Assembly (NCBI GenBank): GCA_034665545.1
Contig: JAXDFO010000132.1
Coordinates: 1-11,257 of the forward strand
Reading direction: 5' to 3'
DNA from: DASYML01 sp034665545
GTDB lineage: Bacteria > Acidobacteriota > Blastocatellia > Pyrinomonadales > Pyrinomonadaceae
Length of the DNA: 11,257 bases
Position 1 is the first letter of the stretch. Each line of letters opens with the position of its first letter. The notes beneath the pieces were generated by a model. It was not told where the DNA came from. It saw only the letters and a list, made by a program, of their open reading frames with translations, and ran no database searches. A program made the translations under genes and the position numbers. This document shows, piece by piece, positions 1-5,851 of this stretch.

Positions 1-121
1 CATTTTCTCTGACGGTAAAACCTGAAAAGTCCTCTGGGCCAGAGCCGGAATTCTTGTATGTGTGGCAGACGCTACCACAATCACGCGGCTGCATCAAATA
101 TTTTCCGCAGAGGGGGAAAGC

Positions 122-151
122 GAGAGGGCAGGCTTTGACGCCTGCCCTCTC
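122..151 (-). terminator. Perfect 12-bp stem hairpin, probable terminator of the small exported peptide gene
   Basis: GAGAGGGCAGGC (122-133) and GCCTGCCCTCTC (140-151) are perfect inverted copies around a six-base loop. The hairpin lies about 50 bases past the stop of the minus-strand gene at 200-496. Read on the minus strand it is followed by GCTTTCCCCC, a weak U-tract, so it is terminator-like rather than canonical. It could also serve an unseen plus-strand gene ending left of the window. Confidence 0.6.
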
Positions 152-199
152 CGGTTGTGGCTTGGGAAGTAAATCCTGACGCGGCCTCTGTCCCTCATC

Positions 200-496
200 T
201 TAACAGGGCACGCTGCCGCAACACACGTCAATGATTTCCGACGTAAAGTAGGGCGTAACGGTTCCGCTCGTAGTTGCCCTCCCGGCACAATTGATGTAAC
301 GCCAGCCAACTTCCGTTGTATGCGAGGCGTCGCTGTAATAGGTGTATTCCGTCGAGTATCTGAGGGTGGCGGATGACGCCTTCACTGCATGCGCGCTCCC
401 GCCGCGACTCGATGAAAGGAAAGCCCCCGAAAGCATCAGCGTCAAAACTAATGCCGCAAAAACAAACAATTTCCTTGATCTGGAAAGTAGATTCAT
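200..496 (-). CDS. Small exported protein, DUF6289-like, 98 aa
   Basis: Start ATG at 496 is preceded by GGGAGGA at good spacing; an in-frame upstream ATG at 562 lacks comparable support. Residues 1-37 form a signal peptide: basic MNLLSRSRK, a hydrophobic core FVFAALVLTLMLSGAFL, and an AHA-type cleavage site near residue 37. The mature part of about 60 residues contains YTYYSDASHTTEVGWRY, then C70, TTSGTVTPYF, and a C-terminal pair C92-C93 plus C98. The pattern of tyrosines, SDASHTTxVG and spaced cysteines matches my memory of the DUF6289 small secreted proteins, whose function is unknown. The four cysteines may form two disulfides outside the cytoplasm. It is divergent from the methyltransferase and has its own hairpin downstream, so it is a separate transcription unit. 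Family assignment is from memory. Confidence 0.8.
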   Translation of the reverse strand: MNLLSRSRKLFVFAALVLTLMLSGAFLSSSRGGSAHAVKASSATLRYSTEYTYYSDASHTTEVGWRYINCAGRATTSGTVTPYFTSEIIDVCCGSVPC

Positions 497-588
497 GGTT
501 CCTCCCGAATTGTGATTTTGCCGTGAAGATGACTGGGCCTGTTGTGGGCCAATGTACTCCACTGGGCCAGCACGGTCAAGAAAATTCT

Positions 589-612
589 GGACCAGTAATT
601 GGACCAGTAATA
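589..612. repeat. Tandem 12-bp repeat, two units
   Basis: GGACCAGTAATT at 589-600 is followed directly by GGACCAGTAATA (11 of 12 identical), in the divergent intergenic region between the exported peptide and the methyltransferase. The complement (AATTACTGGTCC) resembles the 12-bp units embedded in the histidine kinase gene at 6440-6487, so the two sites may belong to one dispersed repeat family. Confidence 0.75.
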
Positions 613-655
613 TGAGGCCGCCGCGACGCAGTTCTATAAGTCAAGATGAGGGTCG

Positions 656-688
656 TGTATGGCGACGTGCGGAAGGGTGGTAAACTGA
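656..688 (+). repeat. 33-bp direct repeat, copy 1
   Basis: This segment, beginning TGTATGGCGACGTGC and ending TGGTAAACTGA, recurs at 3635-3667 with 31 of 33 bases identical (differences at offsets 16 and 22). Copy 1 ends 36 bases before the methyltransferase start; copy 2 ends 55 bases before the antitoxin ORF. Both contain a ten-codon ATG-to-TGA mini-ORF (MATCGRVVN here, MATCRRMVN in copy 2). It may be a shared promoter or leader region, or a boundary repeat of a mobile segment. No typical -35/-10 pair is evident within it. Confidence 0.85.
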
Positions 689-724
689 GAAGGTGGGGCG
701 ACATCAGCAACGGGGAGAGCGCGC

Positions 725-2386
725 ATGTCAAGCGAGTGGAGAAACAAGCTGTTCTTCGGTGATAACCTGAGCATCCTGCGCGAGCAGGTGGCGGCGGAGA
801 GTGTGGACCTCATTTACCTGGACCCGCCGTTCAATTCGAGCGCGAACTATAACGTGTTGTTTCAGGAGAAGGGTGGGGAGCAGAGCGCGGCGCAGATAAC
901 GGCCTTCGAGGATACGTGGCACTGGACGCAGGAGGCGGAGGCGACCTTTTATGAGACGGTGCGAGACGCGCCGGAGCGTGTGGTCAATATCATGGGCGCG
1001 TTGCGCTCGTTTCTGGGGCAGAGCGATATGATGGCGTACTTGACGATGATGACGCCGCGACTGGTGGAATTGCACAGGGTCTTGAAGGAGACGGGGAGCA
1101 TCTACCTGCACTGCGACCCGACCGCTTCGCATTATCTCAAGCTGATACTCGATGCGATATTTGGGCCGATGCAGTTCAGAAATGAAATCGTGTGGAAGCG
1201 TACAAGCGGGCATAATGATGCGCGTCGGCGATATGGCGACCAAAGCGACACCATTCTTTTCTATGCGAAAGGATTAAGCTATACATTCAATACGTCATTT
1301 GCTTCTTACACCGAGAAATATATCCAATCGCATTACAGCAATATTGACAAGCATGGAAGGCGTTATACTACCCGCGATTTAAGAAGCCCAAGCCCTCGCC
1401 CGAATCTGACGTACGACTATAAAGGATACCAGCCTCATCCAAACGGTTGGTCTGTTTCCATAGAAAAAATGAAAGAACTAGACGCTGCGGGACTCTTGCA
1501 TTTTCCTGATACAAAGGATGGGCGCATCAGGTTGAAAAGATATTTGGATGAAATGCCTGGAATGCCTGTTGGGAATGTTTGGGATGATATTCCACCAATC
1601 AACTCACAAGCACAAGAGCGGCTTGGCTATCCGACGCAGAAGCCGGAGGCTTTGCTTGAGCGGATCATCGAGGCGAGCAGTAACGAGGGCGATGTGGTGC
1701 TTGACCCGTTCTGCGGTTGCGGGACGGCGGTGACTGTCGCTGAGCGGCTTCATCGTCGCTGGATGGGGATTGACATCACGCATCTAGCCATCGGCCTCAT
1801 ACGCAGCCGCCTGCATGACACCTTTATAGGTAAATACGAAAAGGAACTGGCCCCGTATGAAGTAATAGGCGACCCGAAGGATTTAGCGAGCGCGGAGGCG
1901 TTGGCACTCCAAGACCGCTACCAGTTTCAATGGTGGGCGGTCGGGTTGGTCAATGGCAGGGCCGCGCAAGATAAGAAGAAGGGCAAGGACACGGGCATTG
2001 ACGGCTTCGTTATCTTCTTTGACGACAATAGCGGCAAGCCCAAGAGAGTAGTCCTGCAAGTCAAGAGCGGCCACGTCAAGTCGGGCGACATACGCGACCT
2101 CAAGGGCGTCATGGAGCGCGAGGGGGCACCACTCGGCGCGTTCCTCACCCTCAAGCCGCCGACCAGGGACATGAAGGCCGAGGCGGTCGCGGCTGGCTAC
2201 TACGAATCAGAGTTCTACGGACAGTTCCCGAAGCTCCAAATCCTCACCGTCGAAGAACTGCTCGCGGGCCGCAAACTCCTCTACCCGGAGGCGGGCGCGG
2301 CCACCCACAAACGCGCCCAACGCCGGAGCAAGAGCCGCGCAGAGCAGGGCGGCCTCTTCGGTCAACAGCCGGAAGAACAGGGCTAA
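725..2386 (+). CDS. DNA methyltransferase fused to a restriction-endonuclease-like domain (single-chain R-M candidate), 553 aa
   Basis: Residues 1 to about 375 are an N6-adenine/N4-cytosine methyltransferase of the N6_N4_Mtase family. The catalytic motif IV DPPF (33-36, YLDPPFNSS) comes first, and the SAM-binding motif I DPFCGCGT (327-334) near the end; this is the permuted beta-class order. TQKPEALLERII (304-315) is the usual motif X region just before motif I. Residues about 150-300 lie where the target recognition domain is expected. Residues about 395-520 resemble an Mrr-like PD-(D/E)XK nuclease: GIDG (424-427), then QVKSG (445-449), giving the D...QxK signature. The tail after 525 is basic. 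The start has GGGGAG seven bases upstream. No separate restriction or specificity gene is nearby, which fits a one-polypeptide enzyme methylating and possibly cutting the same site. The middle of the gene is markedly less GC-rich than its ends. Recognition sequence and cleavage are unknown; the C-terminal domain could have lost activity. Confidence 0.9.
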   Translation: MSSEWRNKLFFGDNLSILREQVAAESVDLIYLDPPFNSSANYNVLFQEKGGEQSAAQITAFEDTWHWTQEAEATFYETVRDAPERVVNIMGALRSFLGQSDMMAYLTMMTPRLVELHRVLKETGSIYLHCDPTASHYLKLILDAIFGPMQFRNEIVWKRTSGHNDARRRYGDQSDTILFYAKGLSYTFNTSFASYTEKYIQSHYSNIDKHGRRYTTRDLRSPSPRPNLTYDYKGYQPHPNGWSVSIEKMKELDAAGLLHFPDTKDGRIRLKRYLDEMPGMPVGNVWDDIPPINSQAQERLGYPTQKPEALLERIIEASSNEGDVVLDPFCGCGTAVTVAERLHRRWMGIDITHLAIGLIRSRLHDTFIGKYEKELAPYEVIGDPKDLASAEALALQDRYQFQWWAVGLVNGRAAQDKKKGKDTGIDGFVIFFDDNSGKPKRVVLQVKSGHVKSGDIRDLKGVMEREGAPLGAFLTLKPPTRDMKAEAVAAGYYESEFYGQFPKLQILTVEELLAGRKLLYPEAGAATHKRAQRRSKSRAEQGGLFGQQPEEQG

Positions 2387-2411
2387 AGGACCACCACCCG
2401 GACTGTAAATA

Positions 2412-2705
2412 GCCGCCTCCACGCGCCACATGGCCGCCTGCGCCTGTTCCCGCGCGGCGTGCATGATGAGAGATGCCGCCTGCGCGTGTCACGCGGCGGC
2501 GTGCGCCCGTTACGGGGCGGCGTGCGCGTGTCGCGCGGCAGCGTGCATGCGTAAAGGTCCGGCGTGCGCGCGTTCCGTCGCCGCGTGCGTGTACTGCGTC
2601 GCGGCGTGCGTGTGCTGCGTCGCGGCGTGCGCGTGTTCAGGACAGGCGTGCGCGCCTTTCCCTACGGCGTGCGCGAAAAATGCTTTGCCGTGCGGGCGGA
2701 AAGGC
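2412..2705. repeat. Array of fourteen 21-bp tandem units with conserved core and variable part
   Basis: Units start at 2412, 2433, 2454 and every 21 bases up to 2685 with no slippage. The core is GCGGCGTGCGCG (best conserved: GCGTGC at unit positions 4-9), followed by about nine bases that differ in nearly every unit, for example TGTTCAGGA, TACTGCGTC, CGTAAAGGT, AAAAATGCT. The first (2412) and last (2685) units are the most degenerate. The array begins 26 bases after the methyltransferase stop and ends 100 bases before the start of the 225-aa gene. In one frame it reads as heptapeptides of the form AACACxx, but several other frames are also open, so a protein product is not implied. 21 bp is about two helical turns, so each core would face the same side of the DNA. 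Core and variable part are too short for a CRISPR. Function unknown. Confidence 0.9.
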
Positions 2706-2757
2706 GTAAACTTCACCTGTCCAAAGGGCGCAATCCTCGCAAAACCTCAAACCCATA

Positions 2758-2782
2758 CTAAGGTAAGGCTCTGCTTCCTTAG
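2758..2782 (+). promoter_or_regulatory. Leader hairpin before the 225-aa gene
   Basis: CTAAGG-T-AAG (2758-2767) pairs with CTTCCTTAG (2774-2782) around the loop GCTCTG, giving nine pairs with one bulged T. It sits 22 bases before the start codon and just before the AAAGGA ribosome binding site. It could stabilise or gate the leader, or attenuate read-through from the repeat array. No U-tract follows, so it is not a standard terminator. Confidence 0.5.
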
Positions 2783-2804
2783 CTTCACGGAAAGGACATT
2801 CCAC

Positions 2805-3482
2805 ATGAAAGACTCGGAAACCAGACGCCTGGACATGCTCAGGCGCGTCCGCGACTACGTCGAGACGCACGCCGCACAGTTCGCCGCAGGCTCCAAAGGC
2901 AGAGAACTGTTCGACGCCTTGCAGGGAGAGATAAACAGCCTCGAAGAGCACGCCGCCGCGCAAGTCTCCGGCAAAAGCGACGCCCTGCAAGGCACTGGCA
3001 GCAGGGAAGACGCGCGCCAGGCTCTCTACCAGCAGATTAAAGCTATTAATCTGACGGCCCACTCGATGGCCTTCGAGATACCCGGCCTGGACGATAAATT
3101 CCGCATGCCGCGCGGCAATAACGACCAGACCCTCCTCAACACCGCCCGCGCCTTCGCCGCAGACGCCGCCCCTCTCAACGCGCAGTTTATCCGGTACGAA
3201 ATGGCCGCCTCATTCCTGACCGACCTGGACGCGGCCATCAATGCCTTTGAACAGGCCGTCAGCCACCAAAATCAGGGGCGCGAAAACGCCACCGCTTCCA
3301 CCGTCTCGCTCGGCGCATCAACCGAACGCGGCGTCAGCCTCGTCCGCCAACTCGACGCCATCGTCCGCAACAAATTCCGCGATGACCCGGCGGCCCTCGC
3401 CGCCTGGAAAAGCGTCACCCGCATCGAACACGCCCCCCAACCCAAAACCCCACCGCAGAAACCTGCGGAGCCGACCACCTAA
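2805..3482 (+). CDS. Helical protein of unknown function downstream of the repeat array, 225 aa
   Basis: The start at 2805 is chosen because GGAAAGGA lies just upstream and the sequence turns from low-complexity to ordinary coding sequence there. The frame is open back to 2430 through the repeat array, but an ATG there has no ribosome binding site. The protein opens MKDSETRRLDMLRRVRDYV and looks almost wholly alpha-helical, without a signal peptide or membrane segment. Recognisable blocks are GRELFDALQGEI, PGLDDKFRMPRGNNDQTLL, and FRDDPAALAAWKSV near the end; the last 15 residues are proline-rich (PQPKTPPQKPAEPTT). I recall very similar proteins as a multi-copy family of uncharacterised proteins in acidobacterial genomes, but I cannot name a domain or verify that. 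No catalytic motif is visible. It ends just before the strong stem at 3526-3568. Its neighbours are a restriction-modification enzyme and a toxin-antitoxin pair, so a role in defence or mobility is possible but purely inferred. Confidence 0.8.
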   Translation: MKDSETRRLDMLRRVRDYVETHAAQFAAGSKGRELFDALQGEINSLEEHAAAQVSGKSDALQGTGSREDARQALYQQIKAINLTAHSMAFEIPGLDDKFRMPRGNNDQTLLNTARAFAADAAPLNAQFIRYEMAASFLTDLDAAINAFEQAVSHQNQGRENATASTVSLGASTERGVSLVRQLDAIVRNKFRDDPAALAAWKSVTRIEHAPQPKTPPQKPAEPTT

Positions 3483-3525
3483 TCAAACGCGAGTTCGACA
3501 TCAGTAGAAAGCCTGTTGAATCTCG

Positions 3526-3568
3526 GCCCCGGAGGAGCGGAAGAATCATTCTTCTGCCCCTCCGGGGC
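3526..3568. terminator. Very strong 19-pair inverted repeat, bidirectional terminator or structured element
   Basis: GCCCCGGAGG (3526-3535) pairs with CCTCCGGGGC (3559-3568), and after one A-C mismatch the stem continues through GCGGAAGAA to a three-base loop, TCA, at 3546-3548. That is 19 pairs including one G-T. It lies 44 bases after the stop of the 225-aa gene. No T-tract follows, so it may act as a transcript 3'-end stabiliser or Rho-assisted terminator. The right arm and following bases recur at 4441-4471. Confidence 0.7.
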
Positions 3569-3590
3569 TGACCACATGACCACCATGTTA
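3559..3590 (+). repeat. About 32-bp direct repeat, copy 1, left of the toxin-antitoxin operon
   Basis: CCTCCGGGGC, then TGACCACATGACC, then nine bases ending TGTTA. A second copy at 4441-4471 has the identical CCTCCGGGGC and ACATGACC blocks and the same TGTTA ending, with one gap and about four mismatches. The two copies lie either side of the antitoxin/PIN operon. Confidence 0.65.
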
Positions 3591-3634
3591 GCTCGCAGTC
3601 GCGTTACATTAACCTCTTGGCAGCAGGTATATCC

Positions 3635-3667
3635 TGTATGGCGACGTGCCGAAGGATGGTAAACTGA
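3635..3667 (+). repeat. 33-bp direct repeat, copy 2
   Basis: Matches 656-688 at 31 of 33 positions. It lies 55 bases before the antitoxin ORF start and 2979 bases from copy 1, so the methyltransferase, the 21-bp array and the 225-aa gene lie between the two copies. Confidence 0.85.
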
Positions 3668-3722
3668 TTCGTGTACGAGAGGGACAAGCGTGCGTTAATT
3701 GTGCGGGCGCGTGAGGGGTTAG

Positions 3723-4025
3723 ATGTCGGGCCTTTTGCCCGGCATTGAATATAAGCAATCTCTAATGGAGAGCACGGAGAAATTGATGAAGGCATACCGA
3801 GCGTACTTAACAATCAAAGACCCCAAGAAGGTCGTCCTTTCAGACTTGCCTTTTCGTCAAGGGCAGCGCATTGAGGTCGTGGTTCTCGCCAAAGATGAAG
3901 TTGACGGGGCTCGCCTACAGGAACTAAAAGATTTATTGAAGGCCACACAATCTCTCCCTCGGATACAACCCCTCAGCGAAGAAGATATTACCCGCGAAGT
4001 TGAGGCTTACCGGAGCGGCCAATGA
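3723..4025 (+). CDS. Antitoxin of a PIN-type toxin-antitoxin pair, up to 100 aa
   Basis: A short protein immediately upstream of, and overlapping by ATGA, a PIN-domain toxin gene, the standard arrangement for antitoxin then toxin. The core reads KAYRAYLTIKDPKKVVLSDLPF then GQRIEVVVLAKDE: a short beta-rich segment like those of small antitoxins that bind DNA as dimers and repress their own operon. The C-terminal half (LQELKDLLKATQSLP, LSEEDITREVEAYRSG) is helical and acidic and would wrap the toxin. Two starts are plausible: 3723 (GAGGGG upstream) and 3786 (GGAGAA upstream). The later start gives MKAYRAYLTI, which agrees better with how I remember such antitoxins beginning. GC is lower than in flanking genes, suggesting acquisition. 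Confidence 0.75.
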   Translation: MSGLLPGIEYKQSLMESTEKLMKAYRAYLTIKDPKKVVLSDLPFRQGQRIEVVVLAKDEVDGARLQELKDLLKATQSLPRIQPLSEEDITREVEAYRSGQ

Positions 4026-4438
4026 AAATTGTCATTGACACCAACGTGGTTGTGTCAGCGGCGTTGAAAGATAGGGAACCCGAAACCGTAATCCTTTTTG
4101 TAGTTGAACATCCTGACTTTGAATGGATTGTTTCAGCCTCTATCCTGGATGAATATAAAGAAGTGCTGCGCCGGGAGAAGTTCGGCTTGCCCGAAGATTT
4201 GTTGCGCCAGTGGGATGAAATGTTTGATGTTCTCACGACAATAGTTGAAGCGGATAGCCGGTTGGATTTTCCGCGTGACAGGAAAGATGCAAAGTTCCTC
4301 GAATGTGCGTTGGCGATAGATGCGGAATACCTCATCACAGGCGATAAAGATTTTAGCCAGGCACAGAAACTGGTGAATACCACGATCATTTCTGTCCCTA
4401 TGTTCAAGAAGCTAGTCTCCGACATCTGGTCTAATTAG
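4022..4438 (+). CDS. PIN-domain ribonuclease toxin (COG1569-like), 138 aa
   Basis: A complete PIN fold of usual length. It starts MKIVIDTNVVVSAAL with the first metal-binding acid D6. Further acids fit the PIN active site: E44 in ILDEYKEVLRREKFGLP, D89 in DRKDAKFLECALAIDAEYLITGDKDF, and D108 or D110 at the end of that block. PIN toxins are Mg2+-dependent RNases that cut RNA when the labile antitoxin is lost. The ATG overlaps the antitoxin stop (ATGA), so translation is coupled. All expected catalytic residues are visible, so the toxin is probably active. GC is about 48 % in the line hand-counted, below the neighbouring two-component genes. RNA target unknown. Confidence 0.9.
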   Translation: MKIVIDTNVVVSAALKDREPETVILFVVEHPDFEWIVSASILDEYKEVLRREKFGLPEDLLRQWDEMFDVLTTIVEADSRLDFPRDRKDAKFLECALAIDAEYLITGDKDFSQAQKLVNTTIISVPMFKKLVSDIWSN

Positions 4439-4440
4439 CT

Positions 4441-4471
4441 CCTCCGGGGCGACGACATGACCTGCTTGTTA
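4441..4471 (+). repeat. About 32-bp direct repeat, copy 2, right of the toxin-antitoxin operon
   Basis: CCTCCGGGGC then GACGACATGACC and a nine-base stretch ending TTGTTA, matching 3559-3590. It begins three bases after the toxin stop and is followed after 18 bases by the end of the convergent response-regulator gene. Unlike copy 1 it lacks the inverted left arm. Confidence 0.65.
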
Positions 4472-4489
4472 CCTGGAACTCACGTTCAA

Positions 4490-5851
4490 TCAGACGGCGT
4501 CGTAGCGTTTGAGTTTGCGGTAGAGGGTGGAGAGGTCTATGCCTAGGATGTTGGCGGCGCGGGCCTTGTCTTGATTGACGGAGGCGAGGGTCTCGAAGAT
4601 GTGCTGGCGTTCTATCTCTTCGAGGGTGGGGCGGAGGCCGTCCGGGTCGCGGATGGTTCCGGCGCGTTGGCCTGCGGCGTCGCGGACCCTGGGCGGGAGG
4701 CTGTCCAGGTCAATCGCTTCTCCGCTCAAAGTGAAGGCGCGTTCGATGGCGTTCTGTAGCTCGCGGACGTTGCCGGGCCAGGTGTAGTTGATGAGGGCGG
4801 ACATGGCGGCGGGTTCGATGGCTTTCTCTTCGCGGGCCTGCTCGTGCGCGGTGCGCGTGATGAAGTTGCGCACGAGGAGCGGGATGTCCTCGCGCCTCTC
4901 GCGCAAGGGCGGCAGGTGAATCTCAATCACGTTGAGGCGATAGAAGAGGTCTTCGCGGAAGCGGCCCTCAGTGACCTCCTTCTCTATGTCGCGGTTGGTG
5001 GCGCAGATGATGCGCGCGTCGAAGGAGACGGGCACGCTCGAACCGACGGGCGTGACCTCGTGCTCTTGCAGCGCGCGCAGAAGACGTACCTGCATCGCGG
5101 GCGTAATCTCTCCGACTTCATCGAGCAGGACCGTGCCGCCTTCCGCCGAACGGAAGAGGCCGAGCTTGTTCGTCACCGCGCCCGTGAACGCGCCTTTGGT
5201 GTGGCCGAAGAGTTCGCTTTCGAGGAGCGTTTCGGGGAGCGCGCCGCAGTTGATGGCGACGAAGGGACGATCCGCGCGCGGGCTGTTGTGATGAATGGCC
5301 CGCGCGATTAATTCCTTGCCCGTCCCGCTCTCGCCCTGTATCAGAATGTTGGTGTTGGTCGTCGCCACCTTTTCCACCAGGCGAAAGACGGATTGCAGCG
5401 CGGGCGATGTGCCGATGATTTCAGAGAAACTGTAACGACGGTCGAGCTCGCGGCGGAGCGCGCGGTTCTCTCTGAAGAGTTCGCGCTGGCGAATAGCATT
5501 CTTGATGGATTGCAGCAGGTCTTCGTTGACGAAGGGCTTGGTGATGTAATCGTACGCGCCTTTGCGCAGGGCCGCGACCGCAGAATCAACAGAGGAGTAG
5601 GCGGTCATCACTATGACGAGCGCCTCCGGGTCTAAGTCCTTGATGCGGTCCAGGAGCGCGAGGCCGTCCATCCCCGCCATGCGTATGTCAGTCAGCGTCG
5701 CCGCCACATCCTCGGAGGCGAAACGCTCTAAAGCCTCCTCCGCGTTCGCCACCGCCGCGACGCGATAGCCAGCCTCTTCCAACAGCCGCGTCAGGATGGC
5801 GCGCATCAGGTCTTCATCTTCTGCGATAAGGATGAGCGGTCGTGTGTTCAT
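4490..5851 (-). CDS. Sigma-54-dependent NtrC-family response regulator, 453 aa
   Basis: Three domains in the standard order. Receiver, residues 5-118: acidic pocket E11/D12, phospho-acceptor D55 (LTDIRMAGMDG), T83 and K105. AAA+ activator, residues about 144-372: Walker A GESGTGKE (173-180), the sigma-54-contacting GAFTGA loop (220-225), Walker B VLLDE (241-245), and the WPGNVREL block at 358-365. C-terminal Fis-type helix-turn-helix, residues about 410-451 (ARAANILGIDLSTLYRKLK). All key residues are intact. When phosphorylated it should oligomerise, hydrolyse ATP and open sigma-54 promoters. The start overlaps the stop of the SRPBCC gene (ATGA), the third gene of the kinase operon. No convincing -24/-12 promoter was found in the window, so its targets may be elsewhere. 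Confidence 0.96.
   Translation of the reverse strand: MNTRPLILIAEDEDLMRAILTRLLEEAGYRVAAVANAEEALERFASEDVAATLTDIRMAGMDGLALLDRIKDLDPEALVIVMTAYSSVDSAVAALRKGAYDYITKPFVNEDLLQSIKNAIRQRELFRENRALRRELDRRYSFSEIIGTSPALQSVFRLVEKVATTNTNILIQGESGTGKELIARAIHHNSPRADRPFVAINCGALPETLLESELFGHTKGAFTGAVTNKLGLFRSAEGGTVLLDEVGEITPAMQVRLLRALQEHEVTPVGSSVPVSFDARIICATNRDIEKEVTEGRFREDLFYRLNVIEIHLPPLRERREDIPLLVRNFITRTAHEQAREEKAIEPAAMSALINYTWPGNVRELQNAIERAFTLSGEAIDLDSLPPRVRDAAGQRAGTIRDPDGLRPTLEEIERQHIFETLASVNQDKARAANILGIDLSTLYRKLKRYDAV

Noticed and set aside
58..138. ATG opening MCGRR, like the start of SRAP-domain proteins
   Set aside because: The similarity ends after five residues and a stop follows after 26 codons. There is no ribosome binding site.
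3..180. Plus-strand frame open from the window edge to a stop at 180
   Set aside because: It runs through the 122-151 hairpin and shows no recognisable protein pattern. It could be the tail of a gene, but nothing supports it.
2412..2705. CRISPR array
   Set aside because: Unit length is 21 bases in total with a degenerate core, no 25-40 base repeats or spacers, and no cas genes.
3618..3640. TTGGCA followed by TATATCC as a promoter for the toxin-antitoxin operon
   Set aside because: The spacing is only about seven bases, far below the usual 17.
4844..5311. Plus-strand open frame of 155 codons
   Set aside because: It is antisense to the AAA+ domain of the response regulator, which is complete and conserved.
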